Shown here piece by piece: positions 1-10,669 of a stretch of 64,000 nucleotides of DNA; within the stretch, counting starts at the first letter, position 1; every line of letters begins with the position of its first letter. The stretch is from Macrophomina tecta (taxonomy: Eukaryota > Ascomycota > Dothideomycetes > Botryosphaeriales > Botryosphaeriaceae): NCBI GenBank assembly GCA_024180945.1, contig JAKSGN010000041.1, positions 868,001 to 932,000 of the forward strand, read 5' to 3'. Both the position numbers and the translations under genes were made by a program. The notes under the pieces were generated by a model. The model saw only the letters and a list, made by a program, of their open reading frames with translations. It did not search any database and was not told the origin of the DNA.

Positions 1-151
1 TGTATCATCAAGACAAATACCTTTCGCCCTTTTCTTCAGTGAACGAGAAGTGAACCTGAAGTCTGGTTTGCGGGTGCCCGATTTTCGCCCGGCAAGGGGC
101 CCGTGCCATCCAGATCCTCTGATGTATCCCGCTCTGAACCGATGCGTGCTT

Positions 152-1259
152 TCACGTATGGCATATATTCCTCCACCTGAACCACCAGTTGACCTTTGAC
201 TGTTAATTAGCAAGAGATAAAGTTATGAAGTGCAGCTCACCAGCGACTTACTGATGCCGTGATTCCCTCCCCGTGCCCTCTGACGCTGTGCCACCAGCCT
301 TGGGGAATATAGAGACCTTGACCTCTCTGCAGACGTGTCTGCAGCCCTCCTGACTCTGGGTCGTAACCACTATCCCATACCTCCTTCTCCAGTTCCTCTT
401 TCTCTCGGCCCATCATCATCTCTTCGCCTCTGATTCTTCCGCTAGAGTCTCCTTCAGCCACCCCAATTCTTTGTTTGACCCTCTGGAAAATCTCCAATCC
501 CTTGTCAGGCGGGAACAATCTGACCGTTTTCTCGCCAGCCATCTGGAAGAAGCAATTCGGGTTGGGATCACGATGTAGAGGCGTGTATGTCGGTGGCAAC
601 CCAATCCATAGTGCGGTGTCGTATATATCAGCCTGTGGCTCGCGCTTCGTCCTCCACAGACCCGGCTTCTTGCTCACAGATCCACGATGATGAACAAAAG
701 GCGGGGCCGGGAATAGCCGTCGAATGGCTTTCGGAAGATCATTGATACTGCATTGTGCAAGATATAAGCGCATCTTCTCGGTTGGTTGTTCAAGGTAATC
801 GAGAAAGACCTCGAGCGGTGCATTGAAGCGCTTGAATATCGTTCTGGAGGTGTCGACTGGATCAGGACCTGTGTACTCGAGTGGCACGATCAGGTTCGCG
901 TAAGGGCGAAAGACTTCGGTTCGGAGCATATGCACATCGCTTTGGGGGCCGGCTACTTTGAACCAATGATATATGGCGTCAATATTCTCGAAACTGCTCT
1001 CCGAAAGGACGCGAGGTTCGTTCATAACAGAGTCCGGAATGCCGACATTACTTGGCACTCCTCCGATTGGCTTCACGTTCATCCATTTGGTAGACGCGCG
1101 GTGGGGAGAGGCCCTTGAGAGAGCTGCGACAGCGCAAGGACGGAGAATTTGGGGCATCTGCAGGTGCCTTGGACGAAGGTGGTGGTGTGAAATGAAGCTC
1201 GAAAACGACGGCGAGGCGTGGAGGGTCCAAAGCCCCGAGTCATGAAATCGCAGAGTCAT
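152..1259 (-). CDS. JmjC/cupin-8 type Fe(II)/2-oxoglutarate oxygenase
   Basis: Two exons: 252-1259 and about 152-199, joined by a GTAAGT...AACAG intron. An unspliced reading stops at 237, just before the conserved C-terminal strand. Splicing restores VNWWFR, the usual end of this JmjC fold, giving about 351 aa. An alternative AAAG acceptor six bases downstream also keeps frame. The catalytic core is visible: HxD facial triad in PLHRDPNPN, a GEKTVRLFPP strand likely holding the 2OG-binding lysine, and the distal His in IPQGWWHSV. Family members hydroxylate proteins or tRNA bases; I cannot tell which substrate applies. Translation may start at the ATG at 1257-1259 or at an internal Met at 1155-1157; the latter start gives a basic, Ser/Ala-rich N terminus that could be a mitochondrial presequence. 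It is divergent from prefoldin 5, with only 71 bp between the outer start codons. Confidence 0.8.
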
Positions 1260-1330
1260 GACTCAATCAAAAACTCAACACCACGCGCGCATCGTCATTA
1301 CCCGCACCACCACACACAAGCTACCCCGCA

Positions 1331-2274
1331 ATGGCTTCGTCAGGCGATAAGGGCGGCCAGACGCGTGAGTAGCCTTCTCCCAGTTTATGGCTTATTGTCG
1401 AGGCAGGAACTGACTACCTGGGGCTTTTCGCAGTCGACCTGATGACCCTTTCGGTCCCGCAGCTCAGCCAGCTCAAGAAGCAGCTCGACTCGGAGCTTGA
1501 GCACCTCACCAACTCCTTCCAATCCCTCCGCAGCGCCCAGAACCGCTTCCGCGACTGCCTCAAGTCGATCAATACCGGCCTGACCTCCGGCTCGACGGGT
1601 ACGTGCCCTCTTGCCCCTCCGTCTGTTACCTCCTGCTGCGCTGCTCCTCTAGCAATACCTACCCCGAGTTTTGTCACGAGCAATATTGAAGCTGATGTAC
1701 TCAATTTACCCAACACAGAGAAGCCGATCCTTGTCCCCCTCACCTCCTCGCTCTACGTTACCGGCAAATTTGCAGACGTCAAGACGGTGTTGGTTGACGT
1801 GGGCACCGGTTTCTACGTCGAAAAATCTACCGATGACGCCAAGGCCTTTTACGACCGTAAGATCAAGGATCTGGAGACAAACCTGAAGGATCTTGAGGCC
1901 ATTGTTACTGGAAAGAGCAACAACTTGAGAGTTATCGAGGATGGTAAGTGGCATTTTCTTTGGCACCCCTGCTGGCGCATGGTCAACAACCGGTGGCAAA
2001 TGTCTTCTCGAGAGAAGTGGTCTTAAGATTGCTTTATCTGCGCGTCAAGTAGCGGGCATTGGTTGAACTGGGCCTCTCAGGGTCGCCCTTCCATCCAGTA
2101 GCTCCCTCCAGAGCGCAAGCTCTATTCGCACAGTTCGCGACGCACGCTGGTCGATTGTTCGATAAATATATGCGTCGCTCACTAATTCACTCACTAGTCT
2201 TGAGGCAAAAGGTCCTCGCCCAACAGCAAGGCCAGCCGGCCGGCTCCTCCCAGACCGCCGCCGCAGCATCATGA
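1331..2274 (+). CDS. GIM5: Prefoldin subunit 5
   Basis: Four exons at 1331-1364, 1434-1598, 1719-1943 and 2198-2274, all with canonical GT-AG borders, encode 166 aa. The protein has the prefoldin alpha layout: an N-terminal coiled coil with LSVPQLSQLKKQLDSELEHL and SFQSLRSAQNRFRDC, a central beta hairpin (LVPLTSSLYVTGKF, VLVDVGTGFYVEKS), and a second coiled coil (YDRKIKDLETNLKDLE). Prefoldin is a hexameric cytosolic chaperone that passes unfolded actin and tubulin to CCT/TRiC. The short tail ends in Gln/Ala/Ser-rich sequence. The last intron, about 254 nt, is much longer than the others. The promoter is shared with the divergent JmjC gene. Confidence 0.93.
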
Positions 2275-3426
2275 GAAACTCAATAAAATCCGCCGCACGC
2301 TCCCATCGTTACACATTCAGGCCATGGTTGCACAGAGTGACGGGCGATAGCAAGGCATCGCAGCTCCGAGTTACCTGGCCGGTCGAGATTCGGCTGTTAT
2401 CGCATGCTTTGCAGCATGTCAAACGAAAGGACAGGGGAAATCAGCTGAATCCAAACACGGGATAGGCGGGATTGTATTGAGTGGGAATGGGATGATACAA
2501 AATGGAAGAACTATCAAGCCGCAGAACGGAGTCCATGATATATATATATATGAAAACAACGTAGCTTGACACCAACATAACAAAGGTTCTAGGCCACTGG
2601 TACAAAGAAGATCTGTCTCGGCCGGGTACGTCCTGCGAAACAGGTGCAGAAATCTGATATTCTAGGGTGTGAGGCTCTTCTCCTAATCCTCAGTTGGTTT
2701 TGCACCCTCGAATCACTTCACGGCGAGACCAGTGAGGTTCGCATATCATTCGGAATCAATCATCTGATCCTGGCAGGCATGGTCAATCCAAGGCTCATGC
2801 AATCGGCATGCCGGCAATCTCTTCCGTGGGCATGAGGGCCCCGCATACAATTGTATCGATTAACGCCACCTCAGGAAATCCCGCGACCCCGCGCGTTGGC
2901 GAAGGACGCGTCTCCCCGGAGCCCCTCCGGGAGATGCCCCGAGCGCCGCCCACCGGAAACCCTGGTCAACACCTCAAGCCTGGAGCGGGAAAGATCGCCG
3001 GTTGACTACGCGAGGGTCCCATCAGCGGGAAAACTTGTCCGAAGCGTTCTGGGCACCATGCGAATCATTTTCTCATACTCCACAACTAGCGCAAGCGCAT
3101 GTGGCTTCATAGCTCAGGTACTGAAGCAGCCTGAAATGCGGGGCCCCGCGATCTGAACATTTCGAACGAGGCGGCGGACCGACCCTCTTCCTGCCCGTCC
3201 CAGTTGTATTCGAGCGGGCAATTCTGCGCGGGTCATCGGCCCAGCGATTTGCTCCATTGTTTTGCGTTCTGCATGGTCTCCCGACGGTGCATTGGTGGCA
3301 GTTCTTCAGACATACAAACCACCACACAACCCACTTTTGCCTACAATTGAACCGAAGCGAGCCCAAATACCCCAAAACTTCCCCCACTTGGAATTGCCCA
3401 CTCCGGGTACAACGCAAGGAGACAAC
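2275..3426. other. Intergenic region with candidate regulator-binding palindrome
   Basis: No coding sequence supported. It holds the 3' end of the prefoldin gene, an AT dinucleotide run near 2538-2551, and a GC-rich stretch at about 2880-3000 containing the CCGGA-N5-TCCGG palindrome listed separately. It acts as the promoter of the Zn2Cys6 gene that starts at 3427. Confidence 0.6.
2916..2930. promoter_or_regulatory. CCGGA-N5-TCCGG palindrome upstream of regulator
   Basis: A perfect inverted repeat, CCGGA GCCCC TCCGG, extended on both sides to a near-perfect hairpin-like TCTCC...GGAGA. Zn2Cys6 dimers typically bind inverted CGG triplets. It lies about 500 bp before the regulator start. The matching element in the permease/GH88 promoter suggests autoregulation, which is inference. 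Confidence 0.4.
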
Positions 3427-6256
3427 ATGCCAGATCAAAACACCGAGACTCGCGCCCTAGCCAACGGGGAGAAACGTTCATCCCGAAACCATGACGAAGA
3501 AAACGGACCGGACGGACGGGACGCAGGCCCAGCGTACGTATTGAAAGCATGTTTCAAAAGCAAAGCTGACAGCTTTCATCCGACGTTCAGCTGTCAGAGC
3601 TGCCGAAAACGCAAGGCCAAATGCTCCCGTCAGCAGCCATGCTCGCAATGCGACACCTTGGGTTCGTCTTGGTCCAATCACGGCAGATACGCTTTTGACC
3701 GGCATCTTTAGGAATACAGTGTGTATATGACGAGTCAAAGCTTCGCCCAGGTCTCCGGACAGGCGCGATAGAATCACTCAGTCAGCGTGTTGGTGAGTAT
3801 GTCTACCTCCGGGGGAACACATATGCTAAGTCTCAAAAGCTTCACTTGAACAGATGTTCATTGGACAGAGCATGCTCTTACGTCCCCTTCTGGAGCGTGC
3901 TTTCCAGGATTACAAACTTCCGTCTTCACGTCCAGCTTCCAGCAGCAGTTGCTCCGACTTTACAGCAGACAGCCAAGCATTGAAAAGGAAGTTGATAAGC
4001 ATTGCTGAGAGTTCACATCCTGACGACTCTGCCCCGCCTCTGCTGGACGAGTCCGCTAGGCCAACAGCCAAAAGATCCCGTGTTGAGAACGAAGTTGCTA
4101 CTTCTCACAATCCTGAAACGAACATACCTACCTTTGATCCCCTCATACCACCACAAGACATCTTAGTCCGTCTGGTGGACCTCTATTTCCTTCGCCTCCA
4201 CCCTTGGATACCAGTGCTCCATGTCCGCTCATTCAGGGAACAGATGAAAGACACCAGTCAGCACCCAAAACTGGCCTCGATATTCCATGCAATTGTCAGT
4301 GTTTGTGCTCGCTTTAGCATCGACCCTTACTATACAAGCCATTCAGATCTTAGGGGTCTATGCAAGAGGTGTAGGGATACGGTCATCCTCAAAAGTATGG
4401 AGACGGTTACTGTCCAAAACCTGCAAGCGCTTGTGATAGTTGCATTTGACATTGTTAGTAATATTCGTCCTCGCGATGTGTACATCAGCATCCTGACGAC
4501 TAAGAACAGATCGGAAGCGGCCGTGGCCCAATGGCGTGGAGTGTCGTTAACTCATTGACAAGATCTGTTGAGCAGCTTCAACTGAGCGTTGAAGACGGAG
4601 AGGAAGATTCGCTGCGGAATGGTGATGAATACCTGTTCCGCCGCATGTCATTCTTGAAAAGTGTCAATAATTGGGTGGAATCGGAGGAGCGTAGACGTGT
4701 GTTCTGGAACGTCTTCCTGATGGACCGCTTCTGTAGTATCGGTACAGGGTAAGTGCTCTGCGACACGAATGATTTCATAACATTGACTTTAGAGCCCACA
4801 GGTGGAACAATAGTTTGACAAGCGCTGATGTGCGCCGGCGTCTTCCCTGCGAGGGCGCCATCTGGGAGGCCGGCAGCCCGGTAATTACGCCGTATTTTGG
4901 CATTGGCGAGAGCATGACTCCCGCTCAACAAGGGCTCACGCCAACCACTGAGCGCTTTACCGCGAACGAGAACGAAGCAGATTCCATTGGTGGCTTTGCT
5001 TTCTGTATCGAAGCAACAGAAAGCCTGAATCTCGTCACCAAGTTCTTCCTTCAGCACGGTATCAATTTCCGCAGCCTGCAAAGTATCCAGATTTGGCTGA
5101 TGCGGTTCAAAGAATTGGATCTGAGGCTGGTGAGGTAAGAGAAACTACCCGTACTGGGATTGTGGAAGCTAAACAAGCAAAGGTGGAGGCTTTTTCTTCC
5201 GCCGAAGTGGCGTACAGCTTGCGCTCTGAATGAAGACGGAAATATGGACCCAAACATGACGTTAGCTCATATCACGCACAATGCAGCCGTGATCCAGCTA
5301 CACCAAAGCATTGCGTATCCGGCTAAGCAATGGACCCGTTACTCTGCCACGCTTCCTTCCTCGGCATCGGCTGAAACCTGCCTGAGCGCTGCAAGAGAGA
5401 TCATCATGATTGCCAAAGAATACCTAGGAGCCAATTATGGAATAACCAATCCACAATTCTCATTCTGCTTATTCATTGCCGGGCGTGTCCTACTCAGTAT
5501 GTTGACCGGTCATAAAATCTTTCTTGAGTGACAGCACTGACCCAGATAGCGCATTCCGCGCGTCACGCGCAACCCTTCGTTTCCGAGATCTGTACTACGA
5601 TAGAGCTTCTTCACGATGTAGCTCGCCGCTGGAGCGGCGAACACTACACAGGAGTTGCCGACTCTCAAGGGAGCCTTGCGTCACGATTTGCAGACCGCCT
5701 CGAGGCTACACAGGCAAGTGTCCGAAAGGGCGATAGAAACATCTCGAATCCAGTGTTAGATATACGACAGCCTGCGTATTCGGAACAGATCGAAGCTACT
5801 GAAGAAGTCGCAGAGAAGGGGGGAAGGCATGGTGCTACGCCCGCATATCAAAATCAGCATAACACGGTCACAAGGTCGGCGCCGGAACAGAACGAGAGAA
5901 ACAATATCACTCCACATGGAGTCCCCGGAGCCGCAGATTTCGAACAGTCACCAGATTCTATCAGCCTGGCCTTCCCACCCCTCCCAACATCCTTTCAGCA
6001 GATCGATTTCTCCTCAGACACGTTCGATCCAATCAGTCAGATGGGAGACTTACAGTCAATCGATGCTTTGCAAACTGGAAATCCATATATTGCGCTTGAA
6101 GATTTCAATAATATGTTTGGTGACCCCTCTCAAGAGGTATGTATCATGTTTGAAGTAAAGACTGAATATGTGCGTATCTCTGACCTTATCCTATTTCAGA
6201 GCTTCCGCATCAGCACATACGCGGACGTACACAGCAGCCAGGAGGCCTCGATTTAA
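3427..6256 (+). CDS. Zn2Cys6 transcription factor with fungal_trans middle domain
   Basis: Nine exons: 3427-3533, 3591-3661, 3712-3792, 3831-4453, 4510-4748, 4802-5134, 5183-5496, 5550-6136 and 6200-6256. They give 803 aa with phases that all match. The DNA-binding cluster is at residues 37-63, C-X2-C-X6-C-X5-C-X2-C-X6-C, split by two introns. It is followed by a CVYDESKLRPGLRTG linker and a short dimerisation helix (IESLSQRV...LEQMFIGQ). The middle homology region shows the usual landmarks: LYFLRLHPWIPVLH, DIIGSGRGPMAWSVV, EERRRVFWNVFLMDRFCS and RRLPCEGAIWE. The C terminus is low-complexity and acidic, likely an activation region. Intron 8 is in frame (63 nt), so a retained-intron isoform would also be open. 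It converges on the permease 164 bp away and likely controls the permease and GH88 genes; that role is inferred from position. Confidence 0.88.
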
Positions 6257-6419
6257 TAATTCCAGAAGGCACAAGTATTAGCATTATCTTTACGAAACAA
6301 TCGGACCCGATGTTGGAGTTCAGTGCTTAGGGCCGTGACTTTGGACATGATTTTCATCGCTTTACTTTTCTTGAGTTGCTTGCTGGTTCTTGCGCGTGGT
6401 TAAGCATGAGCGGTGTGTC

Positions 6420-8487
6420 CTACACAATGTACCGAAAGTCCGGATTCTGAGATGCTGTCAATTACCATTGTGTGGATTTGTAAAAGGGCATTTTACGTAC
6501 TTCTTTATCTGTCAGATCTTGCAACGCGAGCTGCTGTGCTTTGAAGTCTCTGGTTTCACCCGAATTCATCTGGCTTTGGTAAGTCTTATTCCGACTCCTG
6601 AATATTTCTCGACGTTGCTAACCTCTCCGGCTGCGTTTGATGAAGCGGCTGCTTTCAATTTGTTCCTCCTCGCAAGCAGAAACCTCGTGGCTGCGACCTC
6701 TCCGATGAATACGATGTACAGACAGAGGTGTGCTGTGAATCCATGCCGGTATCTGGGCGCATCACTGGTCTGGAAAAGCTGCGGAGCCGCCACTGCAGAA
6801 GCATTAGATACCGCCGTCTCTACAGAAACTCATATCATTTGACATACTGTTTCCTGCTGCCCAAGCACTTGCAGATGTCAGCCGAGATCAGCGCACGGTT
6901 CCACAGCGCCTTGAACTTGCTTACATGAATGTCATGGAAAGCGTCGTACTCTTCTTCGTCTGCCCGGCAATGTTCCTCGAGATGAGAGAAAAGATCAGGT
7001 TTCCTTCAGCAAGGATGAATTGGGTGCAGTAGAACGCGATAAGAAGTCCCCCTGCATTCTTGCTGGTTGGAGCGATACCCATCAAGATCGCCGTTCCAGC
7101 TATTGCTGGGAGAGTCCACGCCTTGGCTTTGTTATTAACCCATTCGACAGTCGATATTGTGGTTGACTCACAAACATTACGATAAGCGTCTGATCCATTT
7201 TACGGGATAAGAGGGCGCCTCCGACCATGACGAGGATCGTCACTGCCCCCTGGGCGATATTGAGCAGCTGCGTCTGCAGAACCGAAAATCCGAGGGCCTT
7301 GATGATCAGGTTCGAGAAGACGCCGAGACCGCCGATTACGAGTGTGCTTGTTGTTTGTAAGAGAACGCAGCACCAGACAAATGGATCCGTCAGCGCTTCG
7401 ATAACCTGGTACTTCTTAAAGTGCCTGTTCTGCAATCCAGTCTGGTTGGCCTTGACCCGTGCAAACATCAGGCGTTTTTCGTCTTCGTTGAAACATTTTG
7501 CCTTCATTGGGCTGTCGGGCAGGTACCAGGCAACAAAGATAGCCCAAATTACCGTGACCAGACCTAAGACCAGGAAGAGTAGCTGCCAGGAGTAGATCGG
7601 TGCATCTTTGAGGTGGGATACTCCATAGGCAATTGAGCCTCCGACCTGCGACGATTAGCAAGACAACGGACTTGCTGTAACCGCACTCGAATAACGAGAA
7701 GGGCTTACGCCATATTTTCGTGGGATGTCAAGCTTACCATCAGTTGTACACCAGTCATACAGTACCAGAGACTGGTAAGGACAGCCTGCTCCTCCCGAGT
7801 GTACCACATGGCCGTGCTTTGCTGTTCAGCATAATTATCTGAGCCTTTATTTGGTCTGGGGGCTTACATGAGAATGAAGGCAGGCTGCACGCAAGACTCA
7901 AAAACTCCTAACAAAAAGCGCACCGCCATCAACGCACCCCAGTTTGTGGCCGCGGCGGAACATGCTATCACAGCTCCCCAGAGAAAGATGCTTTTGCCGA
8001 GTCAGCTGGTTCTTTGGCGAGGAAGGTATGCACACACTTTGCGGCAAGGTATTTGGCTACTGGGAGCTTCTGAAGCAGGAAATTGGTAGGATACTCTCCG
8101 CACAGAACGCCCATGTAAAGAATGGTGCCGAGCCAACTGTAGTCGTCTCCCTTGAGTCCGGCATCCTCCTGGATGCCCATGATTGAGCTGAATCCTAGTG
8201 TTCCTTTATCAAGGCTTTGACAGAAGTAGGTCTGGTGGTTACAGTAAGTTGGACCGCCCTCTTGTAAGCTGTTGTATGGAACTTACTCCAAGCATCACCA
8301 CCAAAATGCGCTTGTTGACTTTCCAGAACAGCTTCTTGTTCATCGCCGCGTCGACGTGGATGTCCGCTGTCTCCTGTGCATATTTTTCTACCTCCACATC
8401 GCCTTTGATTTCCCGGAATCTCGTATCATCCTCTGTAACTTGTTCTTGCTGGATAACGTCGTCTGGCTTGTCCTTCTGTTGAGACAT
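6420..8487 (-). CDS. MFS anion:cation symporter, Dal5/allantoate permease family
   Basis: Ten exons (minus strand, in order): 8287-8487, 8038-8231, 7868-7990, 7738-7816, 7645-7172, 7121-6925, 6867-6848, 6792-6623, 6569-6501 and 6446-6420. They give 517 aa with consistent phases. Family hallmarks are YFCQSLDKGTLGFSSIMGI after TM1, WLGTILYMGVLCGEYPTN, MWYTREEQAVLTSLWYCM, WYLPDSPMKAKCFNEDEKR, a GNMAAPQLFQTSDAPRYR segment, and the C-terminal DLTDKENPDFRYIV. Twelve membrane spans are expected. Relatives import organic anions such as allantoate, nicotinate, ureidosuccinate or pantothenate at the plasma membrane. Beside GH88, an acidic unsaturated sugar is the reasonable guess. A 20-nt micro-exon (6848-6867) supplies the AWAAGN motif. 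The promoter is shared with GH88. Confidence 0.9.
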
Positions 8488-8941
8488 TGTGTCGATAGTC
8501 GAGGCTGTTCGCTCCTCACCTGCAGTGCAACAAACTCGCGACAAGTTTGAATTTGGGTAAGCAACAGGAGACCCGCTTTTACCCATTTGTACCAGGTCTG
8601 AAAGACAGATTACTGGCGTTGCAACATAACATTTCGGATCGCCTCCGATACCGACTCCGACCCCGCCCTGCAGGACCACTCCCACCGGACTGGTCTCCGG
8701 CAGCCCTGCCGTCTCTCCGGTAGAATAGCAACGTCATTAGAGTAGTGTAGATGGTTCTCAATGGCTATGCTTATGTTATAGGGTACTTCTCTGCTTCTGA
8801 TGACTATGCCGAACTCCAGCGTCATATATCTTCAAGACTGAAATGCCCCTCTGTCTCATTTAGGTGATCTTCCAAGATTCTCTCTTTTTTTTTTTTTCCA
8901 CCCAGTCCTTGGAGCGAGAAAACCGAATCAAGTCAATCACC
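8488..8941. promoter_or_regulatory. Divergent permease/GH88 promoter
   Basis: A 454-bp spacer between two start codons reading outward. Its middle (about 8637-8720) is dense in CGG/CCG triplets: CGG-N7-CCG at 8637-8649, a perfect CCGGA-N6-TCCGG palindrome at 8685-8700, and another TCCGG at 8716-8720. A T-rich tract at about 8885-8898 lies just before the GH88 start. The shared layout predicts co-regulation of both genes. Confidence 0.6.
8685..8700. promoter_or_regulatory. CCGGA-N6-TCCGG palindrome in divergent promoter
   Basis: Inverted repeat CCGGA CTGGTC TCCGG, with the same half-sites as the element at 2916-2930 but one base more spacer. It is a candidate operator for the neighbouring Zn2Cys6 protein. 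Confidence 0.4.
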
Positions 8942-10439
8942 ATGGCCGTGAGCGTTGAAGAGATTAACGACGCGAGAAACCTGAACGGTAAAGGGGCTGC
9001 GGACAAAAAGAAGGTCCAGCTGGATGCTCTCTACACGGAGTCCGTCATCGCAAAGATATGGGGCGTGGCAGCCAAGGCTCTGAACACAGCAAGTTGACTT
9101 TTTGATGCATCTCAAGGGCGAAAGACTAACACACAAGTCAGGCTTCACCACCAACACAATTCCCCGAATACACTGAACCGAACGGGACCAAATACATCTA
9201 CTCCGACGTCGGCTTCTGGACCTCCGGCTTTTTCCCAGGCTGCCTTTACCTCCTCCGCGAACGGCAAACAAGATACCCTTCGCGTTTCCCCGCCACACAG
9301 TCCCAACTCCATCCCACCGCCCTCGCCTTCGCCGGCAAATGGTGGTCCGCCGCCCCTGCCCTCCAGGCTAGCCGTGGCGACACCCACGATCTGGGTTTTA
9401 TGATTCAACCTTGGGCGCAGCCCGGCTGGACTCTCGACTCCGACCACGCCTGCCGCTCCGCCCTCATCACCGCGGCGCGCAGTCTCTCCTCGCGCTTCGA
9501 CGCGCGCGTGGGCGCCATCCGGAGCTGGGACGCGTGTGCCACCAAGTCCTACACCTACTCCGACCCTTCGCAGGACTTCCTCGTTATCATCGATAACATG
9601 ATGAGTACGTGCACGCTCTCCTCCCAACCTCCAGCCAATAAAGGGACAGAAAAAGAAAAGAGAAGAAAAGAAAAGAGTAGCATCCGTTAACGCAGTGTGG
9701 CACCGCAGACCTCGACCTCCTCTACGATGCCGCCACCCTGACCGGCGACCTCTCGCTCGCCCACATCGCGACTGCCCACGCCCTCACCACCCTCCGCACG
9801 CACGTCCGCCCAGACTACTCAACCGCGCACCTCGTCGCCTTCGACCCGCGTTCCGGCGCCACCAAGGCGTCCCTCACGCACCAAGGCTTCGCGCACGGGT
9901 CGTGCTGGGCGCGCGGCCAGGCGTGGGCGATGTTCGGCTTCGCGCAGTGCCACGCGCGCGTGCGGGAGCCGGCGTTCCTGCGCGCCGCGGTGGGGCTGGC
10001 GCGGTACTGGCTGGCGCGGGTGCCGGCGGGGCGCGTCGCGCCGTGGGACTTTGACGCGGAGAGGGAGAGAGGCGAAGGGGAGCCGAGGGACGCGAGTGCG
10101 TCGTTGGTGGCGGCGTATGCGATGTTGTTGCTTTACGAGGCGTTGAAGGAGACGACGGAGGGGGACGGGGGCGCGGGCGAGGAGTTCCTGGAGGCGGCCC
10201 TGGCGAGTGTGGGGGCCGTCGTCGAGACGTGTTTGGCGCCGCCGGCGGCATTTAGAGCGGCGGGAGGAGATGGTGGCGGCGGCGTGGAGTTGGGGCAGGG
10301 GCCCGAGTCGATCGTGATGCATGCTACGATCAATAACTACGAGCACGCGCTCAAGAGGTCGGCGGACACGGGATTGGTCTACGCTGACTACTATTTTCTA
10401 CTTGTTGGTAACAAGCTTCTGGAGATGGGCCTGGTATAG
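8942..10439 (+). CDS. GH88 unsaturated glucuronyl hydrolase
   Basis: Three exons, 8942-9088, 9142-9604 and 9709-10439, encode 446 aa, the usual size for GH88. Intron 1 has a GC donor (ACA|GCAAGT), needed to keep frame into ASPPTQFPEY. GH88 enzymes hydrate the 4,5-double bond of the non-reducing unsaturated uronic acid left by polysaccharide lyases, releasing the sugar. Both conserved aspartates are visible: D132 in THDLGF and D200 in IIDNMMNLDLL. The HQGFAHGSCWARGQAW block, SASLVAAYAML and the C-terminal ADYYFL are also family signatures. There is no signal peptide, so the enzyme should act in the cytosol after import, matching the adjacent permease. A Gly/Glu-rich insert near residues 255-320 is GC-heavy. 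GH105 is the main alternative, but the HDLGF aspartate favours GH88. Confidence 0.9.
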
Positions 10440-10669
10440 TGGTTCTCCCAAAGTACTTTATCCTGGTCGAGGTTGAATATCAAAGTTCACAACATGCGTT
10501 CCGAGAGGTCTGCAGCACGAATGCCTATTAACACTATAGCATGTTTATGGTACATTGTATGTTCCTTTCATCCCCATATCGTTGACCCATCATTACTATC
10601 CTTTTGCCTTCCGGCATCCAGGAAGCCATATGCCTCCAAGTAAGGAATCAGCTGCGTTCCCAGGTCTTC

